Shown in pieces: positions 26,408 to 35,224 of a stretch of 52,976 nt of DNA; the stretch's first letter is position 1; every line of letters begins with the position of its first letter. The stretch spans positions 1 to 52,976 of the forward strand of contig JANSXF010000028.1 of the NCBI GenBank assembly GCA_024743095.1, written 5' to 3'. The DNA is from Flavobacteriaceae bacterium (GTDB taxonomy: Bacteria; Bacteroidota; Bacteroidia; Flavobacteriales; Flavobacteriaceae). The translations under genes were made by a program, and so were the position numbers. The notes under the pieces are model-generated. The model had not been told where the DNA came from and searched no databases. It saw nothing but the letters and a program-made list of their open reading frames with translations.

Positions 26408-27429
26408 TCTTTATATTCTTTGACAGCATCAATAAAGGCCTTGGCATGCTCCACCGGGATATGCGGCAATATACCATGCCCCAAATTCACAACGTATTTG
26501 TCCTTTCCAAAATCTCGGATCATCTGTGTTGCCATTTCCTTTATTTTTTCAGGAGGGGAAAGCAAGCGCGCAGGGTCAAAATTGCCTTGAAGGGTCACTT
26601 TGCCCCCAGTTAAGTATCGTGCATTTTGGGCAGAACAGGTCCAATCGACCCCAACTGCGGAGGCCCCGGAGTTGGCCATTTCCTTAAGCGCGAACCAGCA
26701 TCCTTTTCCAAAAACGATCACGGGAGCCTCGTCTTTTAGGGCATCCACGATTTGTTGAATGTATTTCCAAGAGAATTCCTGATAATCCTGTGGTGACAAC
26801 ATCCCGCCCCAAGAATCGAATACTTGAACGGCATTTACTCCAGCCTTGACCTTGGCCCTTAGGTATGCAATGGTCGTATCCGTTATTTTTTGGAGCAATT
26901 CGTGCGCGGCCTTGGGCCGGGTAAAACAAAATCCCCTGGCTTTATCGAAACTCTTACTGCCTTGGCCCTCGACACAATAACAAAGAATGGTCCAAGGGGA
27001 ACCTGCGAAACCGATCAATGGAATGTCATCGTTCAATTTTTCCTTTGTCATGGTTATGGCATCCATCACATAGCCCAAGGTATCCTGAATATCCGGCACA
27101 ATTACCTTCTCCAGATCCGCTTGTGAGCGGATAGGATTGGGCAGGTAGGGCCCGAAGTTGGGTTTCATCTGTACCTCGATGTCCATCGCTTGTGGGATGA
27201 CCAAAATATCACTGAACAGAATAGCGGCGTCCATCCCATAGCGTCGGATCGGTTGTACGGTGATTTCTGAAGCCAATTCCGGGGTCTGGCATCGTGTAAA
27301 GAAATCGTATTTTTTACGGAGTTCCATAAACTCGGGCAAGTATCGTCCTGCTTGCCGCATCATCCAAACAGGAGGACGGTCAACAGTTTCACCTTTTAAA
27401 GCTCTTAGGAACAAGTCGTTTTTTATCAT
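26404..27429 (-). CDS. hemE: Uroporphyrinogen decarboxylase
   Basis: 341 residues. HemE removes four acetate carboxyls from uroporphyrinogen III to give coproporphyrinogen III. Signatures [16 protein letters not shown] (19-34) and the active-site Asp in [14 protein letters not shown] are intact, with [12 protein letters not shown] and [12 protein letters not shown] later on. It overlaps hemD by four bases (ATGA) and the DUF6973 gene by four. The order hemA-C-D-E is uninterrupted. Confidence 0.96.
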   Translation of the reverse strand: MIKNDLFLRALKGETVDRPPVWMMRQAGRYLPEFMELRKKYDFFTRCQTPELASEITVQPIRRYGMDAAILFSDILVIPQAMDIEVQMKPNFGPYLPNPIRSQADLEKVIVPDIQDTLGYVMDAITMTKEKLNDDIPLIGFAGSPWTILCYCVEGQGSKSFDKARGFCFTRPKAAHELLQKITDTTIAYLRAKVKAGVNAVQVFDSWGGMLSPQDYQEFSWKYIQQIVDALKDEAPVIVFGKGCWFALKEMANSGASAVGVDWTCSAQNARYLTGGKVTLQGNFDPARLLSPPEKIKEMATQMIRDFGKDKYVVNLGHGILPHIPVEHAKAFIDAVKEYKE

Positions 27430-28088
27430 GCGTCTCTATAATGGTTTATCGCCTGTACCAACACGTTCTCCACCGTTGGTTTGTTGGCTAGAATAATATG
27501 GTTTGAATGTTTTTTTGCTTCAGCGGCCGTGGTATCCCCAATGCAGAAGAGCGTACTGCTCCCTATTGTGTTTTCCAGAAGATAGCTTTGGATCCCACTT
27601 GGGCTGAAGAACAGAATACCGTCAAAATCTCTTTTGAAAATTTTCGGATGAAGTTCCGTTCGGTAAACTTCCATTTCTTCGAACCCAATTTCATTGTTTG
27701 TCAATGCTTGGGGGATTACATCCCTTCTTCTATTGCCACATAGGAAAAGGAAACGTTCAGATTTGTGGCTCTCAACAATGTGTTTGGCCAATTCCGAGGC
27801 ATATTCGTGCATTGCCATCACCTTTAACCCATTGTCTTCCAAAAGGGCCTTTGTCTTTCCCCCGACACAAAACGCATTGAAGCCGGACCTATCCAAACCA
27901 TCGGTTTGCTTCAAAAATGCGTTTACTGCATTTTTACTGGTAAAAATATAGTTACTGTGGTCCAATGGGATTTTCACATCCAACAGCTCAATTTTAAGGG
28001 CATCGTACTCCACCAATCCCAGACCGGAATTTAGAAAAAGCTCCTTTTGGGACAAACTCAACATTTTAGTGGACAGTACTGTTTTCAT
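27426..28088 (-). CDS. hemD: Uroporphyrinogen-III synthase
   Basis: 220 residues. HemD closes hydroxymethylbilane to uroporphyrinogen III with ring D inversion. HemD proteins vary greatly; support comes from the two-domain alternation, [12 protein letters not shown] and [30 protein letters not shown] at the C-terminal domain and place between hemC and hemE. The start at 28088 overlaps hemC by 23 bases; a second ATG at 28064 would avoid this but drop VLSTK, which is usual at the N-terminus. Confidence 0.9.
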   Translation of the reverse strand: MKTVLSTKMLSLSQKELFLNSGLGLVEYDALKIELLDVKIPLDHSNYIFTSKNAVNAFLKQTDGLDRSGFNAFCVGGKTKALLEDNGLKVMAMHEYASELAKHIVESHKSERFLFLCGNRRRDVIPQALTNNEIGFEEMEVYRTELHPKIFKRDFDGILFFSPSGIQSYLLENTIGSSTLFCIGDTTAAEAKKHSNHIILANKPTVENVLVQAINHYRDA

Positions 28089-28992
28089 TTCTGATCTCTT
28101 GCATCAATTTGTCACCTCCTTTTTGCAACACTTCCTTGGCACTGGATTTTCCAAGGTCTTTGGCCTCCGAGAGCTTTACTTCTTTTTTGATGTCGATCTT
28201 TTGTTTTCCATCCAAAGAGAAAACAACGCCTTCAAAATATACCGTTTTGTCTTTTATCTGGGCCAAGGCCCCTATTGGTGCGGTACAACCACCTTCCAAG
28301 GTGCGCAAAAATTCACGTTCAATGGTTGTGGAGAGTTCAGTTTCGGGATGGTTCAGTTTGCCCAATGCTTCTTTGGTAAAATCGTCTTCCCCTTTGGCCA
28401 CCACGAGCATGGCACCTTGTGCGGGAGCCGGTACCATCCAATCCAATTGGACCGCATCCTTGGGCAACAATTTGATACGTTCCAATCCTGCCCGGGCAAA
28501 AATGGCTCCTTGCCAATGGTTTTCAATGAGTTTCAACAGACGGGTATTTACATTTCCCCTGAGGTCCACGACCTTGTGGTTGGGGTATTTGTTCAGCCAT
28601 TGGGCCTTACGGCGTAAACTCCCCGTGGCAATGGTGGCAGGTTGGTCGGTTTCCAAAAAATTGGACCCTTTGTGCACCAAAATATCGTGGGTGATGGCAC
28701 GCTCGAGAACGGCTACCTGTACAATTCCCCTCGGTAGTTGGGTGGGAACATCTTTCATGGAGTGTACCGCAATATCAATATCCCCTTTGAGCAATGCAAC
28801 GTCCAAGGTCTTGGTAAAGATTCCAGTTACCCCAAGCTCGTAGAGTGGCTTGTCCAACACTTGATCGCCCAAGGATTTGGTCGGCACCAAGATGGTATCG
28901 TATCCAAGTGCTTCCAACTTTTGTTGCACGGTGGTCGCTTGCCACAGCGCCAATTCGCTATCGCGGGTCCCAATGCGGATTATTTTGCTCAT
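28066..28992 (-). CDS. hemC: Hydroxymethylbilane synthase (porphobilinogen deaminase)
   Basis: 308 residues. HemC polymerises four porphobilinogens into hydroxymethylbilane using a dipyrromethane cofactor attached to Cys236 in LEGGCTAPIGA. The catalytic Asp81 is in HSMKDVPTQLP. GTRDSELALWQ starts the protein. It overlaps hemA by four bases (ATGA) and hemD by 23. Complete and typical in length. Confidence 0.96.
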   Translation of the reverse strand: MSKIIRIGTRDSELALWQATTVQQKLEALGYDTILVPTKSLGDQVLDKPLYELGVTGIFTKTLDVALLKGDIDIAVHSMKDVPTQLPRGIVQVAVLERAITHDILVHKGSNFLETDQPATIATGSLRRKAQWLNKYPNHKVVDLRGNVNTRLLKLIENHWQGAIFARAGLERIKLLPKDAVQLDWMVPAPAQGAMLVVAKGEDDFTKEALGKLNHPETELSTTIEREFLRTLEGGCTAPIGALAQIKDKTVYFEGVVFSLDGKQKIDIKKEVKLSEAKDLGKSSAKEVLQKGGDKLMQEIRNENSTVH

Positions 28993-30245
28993 TTGGAGTG
29001 TAGTTCTAACTGAAATACTTTCTGGATCAGTTCTAGGCTATCATCGGTATCTACCTCATTGCTCTTTAAATGGTTGGCGAACTGCTTGGTGATTTTTTGA
29101 ATGATCCTATCGGAGATGATTTCTGCCTGAAGCTGGTCGAAACCTTCAATTTTTTTGGTCTGAAAATCGATCTCTTCGGTCTTCATGGTGTTGAGTTTGT
29201 CCTTAAGGGCATTGATCACAGGGGCAAACTTGCGGGTTTCCAACCATTTTAGGAAATCCTTTTTCACTTTTTCTATGATTGCCTCCGCTTTGGGGACATA
29301 CTGTTTTCTTTTGGCCAAGGTCTCATCCGTGATCTGGGAAAGCTGGTCAAGATGGACAAGGGTTACATTGTCCAGTTCCTTTACATCGTCCGAAACGTTT
29401 TTGGGAACGGAGAGATCCAAAACCAACAATGGCTTTTTGGGATAGATCAACGCTTTGGAAACCGTTGGCAATTGTGCCCCGGTGGCCACAACCAAAATAT
29501 CGGCCTTTCTTATTTCCGTCTGCAGGTCACCATAATCCTTGACGGTCAATTGAAATTTCCCGGCAATGTCCTCTGCCTTTTCCCTAGTTCTGTTGATCAA
29601 TGTAATGTGGGAGTTGTTGGAATGCTTTACCAGATTTTCACAGGTATTTCTTCCAATTTTACCGGTTCCGAACAACAAAATGTTCTTTTTGGAAATGTCG
29701 GTTACGTTGTCCAATATGTATTTTACAGAGGCAAATGCTACCGATGTGGCCCCGGAAGAGAGCTCCGTCTCGTTCTTGATACGCTTGCTGGCCTGGATCA
29801 CAGCATTGCACAAACGCTCCAGGAACGGATTGGCCATATCGTGTTTCTTGGCCCGATAAAAGCCTTGCTTTATTTGGCTGATGATTTCAAAGTCCCCTAA
29901 AATCTGACTGTCAAGACCCGTGCCCACTTTGAACATATGGGAAATGGCATCGTGGTTTTTGTACACATAGGCTACTTCCTGGAACTCTTCAAGGGTTCCG
30001 TGCGTCTCCTCGCAGAGCAGCTTTATAAGCTGGTAGGGATGTTGCGCAAAACCGTAAAGCTCGGTTCTGTTGCAGGTGGAAATGGCCAATAGGCCATCAA
30101 TTCCGATTTCCTTGGCCTTGCCCAAAATATGGTCAATGGCAGGAACATCCAGACTGAACTTTCCTCTAACCTCTGCATCCGCCTTCTTATAACTCAACCC
30201 AACGGCATAGAAGGAATTATGTTTTGAAATATGGTAGTTCCTCAT
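28989..30245 (-). CDS. hemA: Glutamyl-tRNA reductase
   Basis: 418 residues from ATG 30245 (MRNYHISKHNSFYAVGLSYK). It reduces glutamyl-tRNA to glutamate-1-semialdehyde, the first committed step. The nucleophile is Cys58 in AISTCNRTEL; an NADPH domain has LLFGTGKIGRNTCENL and INRTREKAEDIAGKF; the C-terminal helix bundle follows. The frame extends to 30290 but the added residues are not family-like. It is the first gene of the 13-gene run and diverges from the AraC-type regulator. Confidence 0.95.
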   Translation of the reverse strand: MRNYHISKHNSFYAVGLSYKKADAEVRGKFSLDVPAIDHILGKAKEIGIDGLLAISTCNRTELYGFAQHPYQLIKLLCEETHGTLEEFQEVAYVYKNHDAISHMFKVGTGLDSQILGDFEIISQIKQGFYRAKKHDMANPFLERLCNAVIQASKRIKNETELSSGATSVAFASVKYILDNVTDISKKNILLFGTGKIGRNTCENLVKHSNNSHITLINRTREKAEDIAGKFQLTVKDYGDLQTEIRKADILVVATGAQLPTVSKALIYPKKPLLVLDLSVPKNVSDDVKELDNVTLVHLDQLSQITDETLAKRKQYVPKAEAIIEKVKKDFLKWLETRKFAPVINALKDKLNTMKTEEIDFQTKKIEGFDQLQAEIISDRIIQKITKQFANHLKSNEVDTDDSLELIQKVFQLELHSK

Positions 30246-30265
30246 AAAGGATATAAATCGCAGCA

Positions 30266-30273
30266 CAAAAATA
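30266..30273 (-). promoter_or_regulatory. -7 box of the hemA operon
   Basis: On the minus strand TATTTTTG at 30273-30266, an exact fit to TANNTTTG, lies 20 bases upstream of the hemA ATG. A TTTG at 30291-30288 is 14 bases away, shorter than the usual spacing. This box would drive the whole haem run from within the shared AraC-hemA gap (30246-30456). Confidence 0.45.
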
Positions 30274-30381
30274 AGAGGGTTATGGGTCAAAAAATAACGC
30301 TAGCGGAACTATAAATGACCACGGATGTTATTTTATGTTTTTTTTTTTGATGAAAATGGCCCAAAGCATTGTTATTATTGA

Positions 30382-30389
30382 TAAATTTG
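30382..30389 (+). promoter_or_regulatory. -7 box of the AraC-type regulator gene
   Basis: TAAATTTG is an exact -7 match, about 67 bases before the ATG at 30457. The gap is AT-rich with a long T-run near 30339-30349. Both divergent promoters fit in 211 bases, so regulator binding could affect both sides. Confidence 0.4.
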
Positions 30390-30456
30390 ATGCTGTATTA
30401 TATAATTTAGAGCGATTCTAAATTAATCAAAAAAGAAGATCAGCTTGAAAACCGAC

Positions 30457-31335
30457 ATGAAAAACATCGCTAGAGGTTCTTATGATGAAATTTTGGTCGA
30501 AGATGGGATGTACATACTCAAAATCCAGAACGATACCCAAGAGCCGAAACTTATAGAAAGGGATATTGACAGTTCTTATATTCAATTTCACTTTTGTTTG
30601 AAGGGCAGGTCAAAGTTCAATTTCAATGAGGGAAACTACTATTTGGAGGTAAACGAGGAAAACTCCTTGCTGTTGTACAATACACAAAAGGATTTGCCGC
30701 TCGATTTGGTGGTTTCACCCGGGTCTTGGTTGCTCTCGGTGGTGATGACCATCAGAAAGTTCCATTCCCTTTTTTCGGACGAAGCGGATTACATCCCATT
30801 CCTAAGTGATGAAAATAAGGAGAAGAAATATTATTCCCAAGAAATGGTATCCCCTGCTACGGCGGTCGTCCTGAGCCAGTTGATGAACTACAACCTGCAC
30901 CCATCTATCAAAAAACTGTATCTAAAGGGAAAAGTCTACGAATTGATTTCGCTCTATTTCAACAAGACAGAGGATGCCGATCTGGAGCAATGCCCCTATT
31001 TGGCCGATGAAGATAATGTCCGGCGTATCCGGATGGCCAAGGAAATCATGATTTCCCGTATGGCAGAACCGCCCACATTGGCCGAACTATCGCAAGAGGT
31101 TGGCTTGGGCCTAAAGAAGTTGAAGGAAGGCTTCAAACAAATCTATGGTGACTCCGTGTTCGGGTTTTTGTTCGATTATAAAATGGAATATGCCCGCAAA
31201 ATGCTGGAAACGGGCAAGCACAATGTCAACGAAGTTGGGCTAAAGGTCGGGTACAGTACCGCAAGTCATTTTATAGCTTCTTTTAAAAAGAAGTTCGGCA
31301 CCACACCCAAAAAATACTTAACTTCAAACGCCTAA
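30457..31335 (+). CDS. AraC-family transcriptional regulator next to hemA
   Basis: 292 residues from ATG 30457; an in-frame TTG at 30445 is also possible. The N-terminal half (about 1-190) is a cupin-like sensor region (FIQFHFCLKG-type segment as YIQFHFCLKGRSKFNF). The C-terminal 100 residues form two helix-turn-helix motifs (MAEPPTLAELSQEVGLGLKK and HNVNEVGLKVGYSTASHFIA, then FGTTPKKYL). It diverges from hemA, so control of the haem operon is likely but unproven. The ligand could be a haem precursor or iron-related molecule. It is followed 11 bases on by the ThuA gene. Confidence 0.88.
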   Translation: MKNIARGSYDEILVEDGMYILKIQNDTQEPKLIERDIDSSYIQFHFCLKGRSKFNFNEGNYYLEVNEENSLLLYNTQKDLPLDLVVSPGSWLLSVVMTIRKFHSLFSDEADYIPFLSDENKEKKYYSQEMVSPATAVVLSQLMNYNLHPSIKKLYLKGKVYELISLYFNKTEDADLEQCPYLADEDNVRRIRMAKEIMISRMAEPPTLAELSQEVGLGLKKLKEGFKQIYGDSVFGFLFDYKMEYARKMLETGKHNVNEVGLKVGYSTASHFIASFKKKFGTTPKKYLTSNA

Positions 31336-31346
31336 ACAAACAACAT

Positions 31347-32105
31347 ATGAGAATCTTCACATTATCCCTGCTCGCCTTTTGTTTTATGTTTCAAATGGGG
31401 GCGCAAGATACACCTGCAACGGAAGCGGAAGCCCAAAAAATGCCCGAGTTGGTGCTGATATTTACAAAAACAAAGGGCTGGAGGCACAAGTCGATAGAGA
31501 AAGGGGTACAGACCCTTAGAGAGCTCGGCCGACAAAATGGTTTTGTGGCCTTGCAGACCGAGTCGGGGGACGATTTTACCACACAAAACCTTAACAACTA
31601 TAAATTGGTCGTGTTTTTGAACACTACCTTGGATGTGTTGGACGATGCCCAACAAAGTGCATTTGAATCTTATATCAAGGGAGGTGGCGCTTTCTTGGGG
31701 ATACACGGGGCATCCGATACCGAGTATGATTGGCCTTGGTACGGTAAATTGGTGGGCGGCTATTTTGTGGACCACCCCAATGGCCCAAATGTTCGAAAAG
31801 CTAAAATTGATGTGGTCAGCAAGGCGCATCCCTCCACGGAGCACTTGCAGGATTCTTGGACCAGAACCGATGAATGGTACAACTTTAAAAATCTAAATCC
31901 AGAGGTTACGGTACTGCTCAATTTGGATGAGACCAGTTACCAAGGCGGGACCAATGGTTCCAACCACCCCATAGCATGGTACCACGAATTTGACGGCGGA
32001 AGGGCTTTTTATACGGGAGGTGGCCATACCGAGGACTCTTATGATGAGCCCATGTTCCGCAAACATCTTTTGGGTGCCATTGAATGGTGCCTAAAGCGGA
32101 AGTAA
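31347..32105 (+). CDS. Secreted ThuA-domain protein
   Basis: 252 residues with a signal peptide (RIFTLSLLAFCFMFQMGAQ). The class I glutamine-amidotransferase-like ThuA domain is shown by VLIFTKTKGWRHKSIEKG near 37, GGGAFLGIHGASDTEYDWPWY (split across 112-132) and YTGGGHTEDSYDEP. ThuA domains occur with sugar-catabolic enzymes, exact reaction usually unknown. It is 11 bases behind the AraC regulator, so co-transcribed, yet the pairing is not functionally obvious. Its stop overlaps the convergent DUF1460 gene by 15 bases. Confidence 0.86.
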   Translation: MRIFTLSLLAFCFMFQMGAQDTPATEAEAQKMPELVLIFTKTKGWRHKSIEKGVQTLRELGRQNGFVALQTESGDDFTTQNLNNYKLVVFLNTTLDVLDDAQQSAFESYIKGGGAFLGIHGASDTEYDWPWYGKLVGGYFVDHPNGPNVRKAKIDVVSKAHPSTEHLQDSWTRTDEWYNFKNLNPEVTVLLNLDETSYQGGTNGSNHPIAWYHEFDGGRAFYTGGGHTEDSYDEPMFRKHLLGAIEWCLKRK

Positions 32106-32954
32106 GGTCGGTCTCGCCACAATGATTCCAATATTGCTCTTGATATCTTTGAGGTAATCCGCCAAGGGGAGTTCGGATATTTCCACCTCACCATTTTTGC
32201 TGGAGGCATGCAACAAGTGCAATCTTCCATCAGGTCGATGGATGGCGATTCCCGTGTGGGTCACATCCAAACCTTTTATCGAAGTTGCCAGGGCAAGGAT
32301 ATCGCCCGATCTGATGAGATGTTCCTTGCTTTCGACTTGGTCCTGTGGCAGATAGCAGAGTTTTTCCTTGGCAATTTCCCTCTCTACGGCCAAGATGGCC
32401 CCAAAGTTTTCATCACTGGCCAAAAAAGGATACAAATTGCGGTGGGTGCCCATAAAATTGATGGGTTTTTCCAGCTCCGTTCCGCCCAGCTCTGCGGTGA
32501 TGTCCTTTATCAGTCCTTTTTTCTGGTTGTTACGAATCCATTCCGTAAAGTAGTGCAAACGGGAAGGATATCCGTTTAAACGGCCATTTCTATACCGGAC
32601 TGTTTCAAGGTTTTCGGTGAAATTTTTAAAATTATTTTGCTGCTTTTGAAGCATTAAGCCAAAGGCCAAAACATTTTCCACAAAAGTGGTGCAATCCAGT
32701 CCGCCAAAGTTGACCACCAAGGTTTCCGTATCGCCGACTTCAAGGGTTTTTTCCACATAGGGCGTCCCTAAGAAGGATTTTCCCACCAATGCAATGGTGT
32801 CCCCTAAACTGGAAGCCTTGGTCTTTTCCAAATCAGAGATTTTGGTCTCAAAAAGCAACTTGTCCCCGGGTGAGCAAGTAATTTGTTGGGCATTGGTATA
32901 GGTTGCCAAAATCAGAAAAGCTGTAACTATTTTATTCTTTATCACGGATATCAT
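32091..32954 (-). CDS. DUF1460 secreted amidase/cell-wall peptidase-like protein
   Basis: 287 residues from ATG 32954 with a signal peptide (IKNKIVTAFLILATYTNAQ). The NlpC/P60-like DUF1460 family is recognised. The nucleophile is Cys in FGGLDCTTFVEN and the His is in VTHTGIAIH. Some members cleave the N-acetylmuramoyl-L-alanine bond or act on muropeptides. An in-frame TTG at 32966 is less likely. It overlaps the MscS 3' end by 23 bases and the ThuA 3' end by 15. Confidence 0.85.
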   Translation of the reverse strand: MISVIKNKIVTAFLILATYTNAQQITCSPGDKLLFETKISDLEKTKASSLGDTIALVGKSFLGTPYVEKTLEVGDTETLVVNFGGLDCTTFVENVLAFGLMLQKQQNNFKNFTENLETVRYRNGRLNGYPSRLHYFTEWIRNNQKKGLIKDITAELGGTELEKPINFMGTHRNLYPFLASDENFGAILAVEREIAKEKLCYLPQDQVESKEHLIRSGDILALATSIKGLDVTHTGIAIHRPDGRLHLLHASSKNGEVEISELPLADYLKDIKSNIGIIVARPTLLPL

Positions 32955-34005
32955 TTTGATGTTCAACCTTTAACCTAGTGGTTCTTGCAATACTATCAGG
33001 ATAATTTTCTTGAAGATACACAATTAACTTTTCCCGCACATGCACGCGCAAATCCCATGCCGTTGGCGAATCCTTGGCACTGACCAGTGTTCTTATTTCC
33101 ACATAATTGGGTTTGGTGTCGGTAACCTGTACCACATCCACTTTGCCGTCCCACAGCTCGGTGCTCTTTAAGATACGGGTTTGTTCCTCACGGATTTTAT
33201 CGAACGGCACGTTGTAATCCACATATAAAAAAATGGTGCCCAACAGGTCGGAGGAGGTCTTGGTCCAGTTCTGGAAAGGTTGGTTGATAAAATAGGGAGT
33301 GGGCACGATCAGGCGCCTTTTGTCCCAAATGCCCACCACCACGTAGGTCAACGTGATTTCCTCGATTCGGCCCCATTCCCCTTCAACAATAACAACATCG
33401 TCCAATTTAATGGGCTGTGCGATCGCAATTTGGATCCCAGCCAAAATGGTACCGATGAATTGTTGGGCCGAAAACCCGATAATGATGCCCGCAACCCCGG
33501 CAGAAGCAAAAATACTGATGCCCACTTCACGGATTTCCTCAAAACTCATCAATATAAAGCCTACGCTCAAGAGAATTATGATGAAAATAAAGATACGTTC
33601 CAATATAGTGAACTGGGTATAGACCTTTCGTGCCTTTAAATTGTCGGCAACCCCAATATCATAATTTTGGATGACCGCCCTTTTTATGATCTTGAGCAAA
33701 GCGATCATGATCCAGGCCATAGCAAATATGAAGAGAACGGTGCTGGCCTTTTTAAACCCATAGCCTGAACCTTCCAAGTTTAAAAGATCCCTCAACGCTT
33801 TCATCCGTAGAAGGACCGAAACAAAAATTAGGACCAAGGGGGTGGCCAACCGCTTAAAGGCACTTTTGGGCAAGAGGTATTTTGGATTTTTCCCCAAACG
33901 CTTCAATATAACTGAGGTGCTCCAATATAAAATAACGAGAACTGCCAGTGCCACACCCAAATAGATGAGGGATTCTTTGGAAACATTGTCGTAAAAGGAC
34001 TCCAT
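32932..34005 (-). CDS. Small-conductance mechanosensitive channel, MscS family
   Basis: 357 residues from ATG 34005 (MESFYDNVSKESLIY). It has four or five hydrophobic helices and the MscS pore helix and beta-domain: IIIGFSAQQFIGTILAGI, LDDVVIVEGEWGRIEEI, and VPTPYFINQPFQNWT. It releases solutes on membrane tension during osmotic downshock. The frame is open to 34050, but a -7 box lies immediately before ATG 34005. DUF1460 starts inside its last codons, so the two are co-transcribed. Confidence 0.93.
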   Translation of the reverse strand: MESFYDNVSKESLIYLGVALAVLVILYWSTSVILKRLGKNPKYLLPKSAFKRLATPLVLIFVSVLLRMKALRDLLNLEGSGYGFKKASTVLFIFAMAWIMIALLKIIKRAVIQNYDIGVADNLKARKVYTQFTILERIFIFIIILLSVGFILMSFEEIREVGISIFASAGVAGIIIGFSAQQFIGTILAGIQIAIAQPIKLDDVVIVEGEWGRIEEITLTYVVVGIWDKRRLIVPTPYFINQPFQNWTKTSSDLLGTIFLYVDYNVPFDKIREEQTRILKSTELWDGKVDVVQVTDTKPNYVEIRTLVSAKDSPTAWDLRVHVREKLIVYLQENYPDSIARTTRLKVEHQNDIRDKE

Positions 34006-34009
34006 ATTC

Positions 34010-34041
34010 CAAAAATAAGGTAGAAAACCCAAGGAAGGAAA
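34010..34041 (-). promoter_or_regulatory. Promoter of mscS-family gene, apparently leaderless
   Basis: Minus strand: TTTC (34041-34038), a 20-base spacer, TATTTTTG (34017-34010), four bases, then the ATG at 34005. Both boxes and spacing suit the Bacteroidota consensus, and the start site would fall at or next to the ATG. Confidence 0.55.
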
Positions 34042-34150
34042 ATCGGTCAAACAAAATCGAGAAACATTATTTCACCATAAGAAAGTATTTTGATTAGGAA
34101 AAGGCGAAGTCCCCTTGGTGTTGTATTTTAGCGGCCTAAACTAAAAAGCC

Positions 34151-35197
34151 GTGAAAAAAGGAGTTTTATTGGTCAATTTGGGTTCGCCGGACAGCCCTAC
34201 AGCAAAGGACGTAAAGCCGTATTTGGATGAGTTTTTGATGGATGAACGTGTCATCGATGTGAACCCGGTTTTACGGAATATCATCGTTCGCGGAATCATT
34301 TTGAATACCCGACCCAAAAAATCGGCCGAGGCCTATTCCAAAATTTGGTGGGAAGAAGGTTCCCCATTGATCATTATTTCCGAAAGATTCACCGAAAAAG
34401 TGCAAAAGCAAACCGACCTTCCGGTGGCTCTTGGTATGCGATATGGTTCGATGTCCATAAAAGAGGGATTACAGGAATTAAGGGATAAGGGGGTGGACCA
34501 GGTGTTCCTGGTGCCCTTGTATCCACATTACGCGATGTCTTCGTACGAAACGGTGGTGGTAAAGGCACTTGAGGTGCAACAAGGGGATTTTCCCGAAATG
34601 CACCTGACCACTTTGCCCGCTTTTTACAGTAATCCGGATTACATCAAGATATTGTCAAAAAGTATTGCAGAGGGGTTACAGGGGTTTGATTACGACCACA
34701 TCCTTTTTTCCTATCACGGGATTCCGGAGCGGCACATCAAAAAATCAGATCCCACCAAGTTTCACTGCCAAATAAATGGGGAGTGCTGCAAAACAGATTC
34801 TGTGGCCCACCATACCTGTTACAGACACCAATGTTACGATACCACTGAACTGGTAAAAAGGGAGCTTGGATTGTCAGAGGATAAGGTAAGCACCTCTTTC
34901 CAATCCAGATTGGGGAGCGATCCATGGTTACGGCCCTTTACCGACAAAGAGTTTGAAAGATTTGGAAAAGAGGGCGTTAAAAAACTGGCGGTGATCACAC
35001 CTGCATTTGTAAGCGATTGTCTAGAAACCCTGGAAGAGATTGCCATGGAGGGAAAAGAGCAGTTCCAAGAAGCTGGCGGGGGAGATTACATTCACGTCCC
35101 TTGTCTCAACGACCGGGATGATTGGGCCGGACTTATGGCCAAATGGATCAAGGATTGGGAAGAAAATGATGCCCTGCCCGAAACCAATATCCGTTAA
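34151..35197 (+). CDS. hemH: Ferrochelatase
   Basis: 348 residues from a GTG start (34151). HemH inserts Fe2+ into protoporphyrin IX. Signature GVLLVNLGSPDSP starts it; the catalytic His189 is in FSYHGIPERH. After it a cysteine-rich insertion holds Cys206, 212, 213, 223 and 228, richer than in E. coli HemH and possibly metal-binding. The gene is separate from the hemA run, on the opposite strand. It precedes DUF3050 by 27 bases. Confidence 0.95.
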   Translation: MKKGVLLVNLGSPDSPTAKDVKPYLDEFLMDERVIDVNPVLRNIIVRGIILNTRPKKSAEAYSKIWWEEGSPLIIISERFTEKVQKQTDLPVALGMRYGSMSIKEGLQELRDKGVDQVFLVPLYPHYAMSSYETVVVKALEVQQGDFPEMHLTTLPAFYSNPDYIKILSKSIAEGLQGFDYDHILFSYHGIPERHIKKSDPTKFHCQINGECCKTDSVAHHTCYRHQCYDTTELVKRELGLSEDKVSTSFQSRLGSDPWLRPFTDKEFERFGKEGVKKLAVITPAFVSDCLETLEEIAMEGKEQFQEAGGGDYIHVPCLNDRDDWAGLMAKWIKDWEENDALPETNIR

Positions 35198-35224
35198 GAT
35201 CCGTAAAAAAGAAAACGAATTGCT

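Noticed and set aside
28109..28843. 244-codon plus-strand frame opposite hemC
   Set aside because: Antisense to hemC over its whole length, with low-complexity Ser/Pro content and no recognisable domain.
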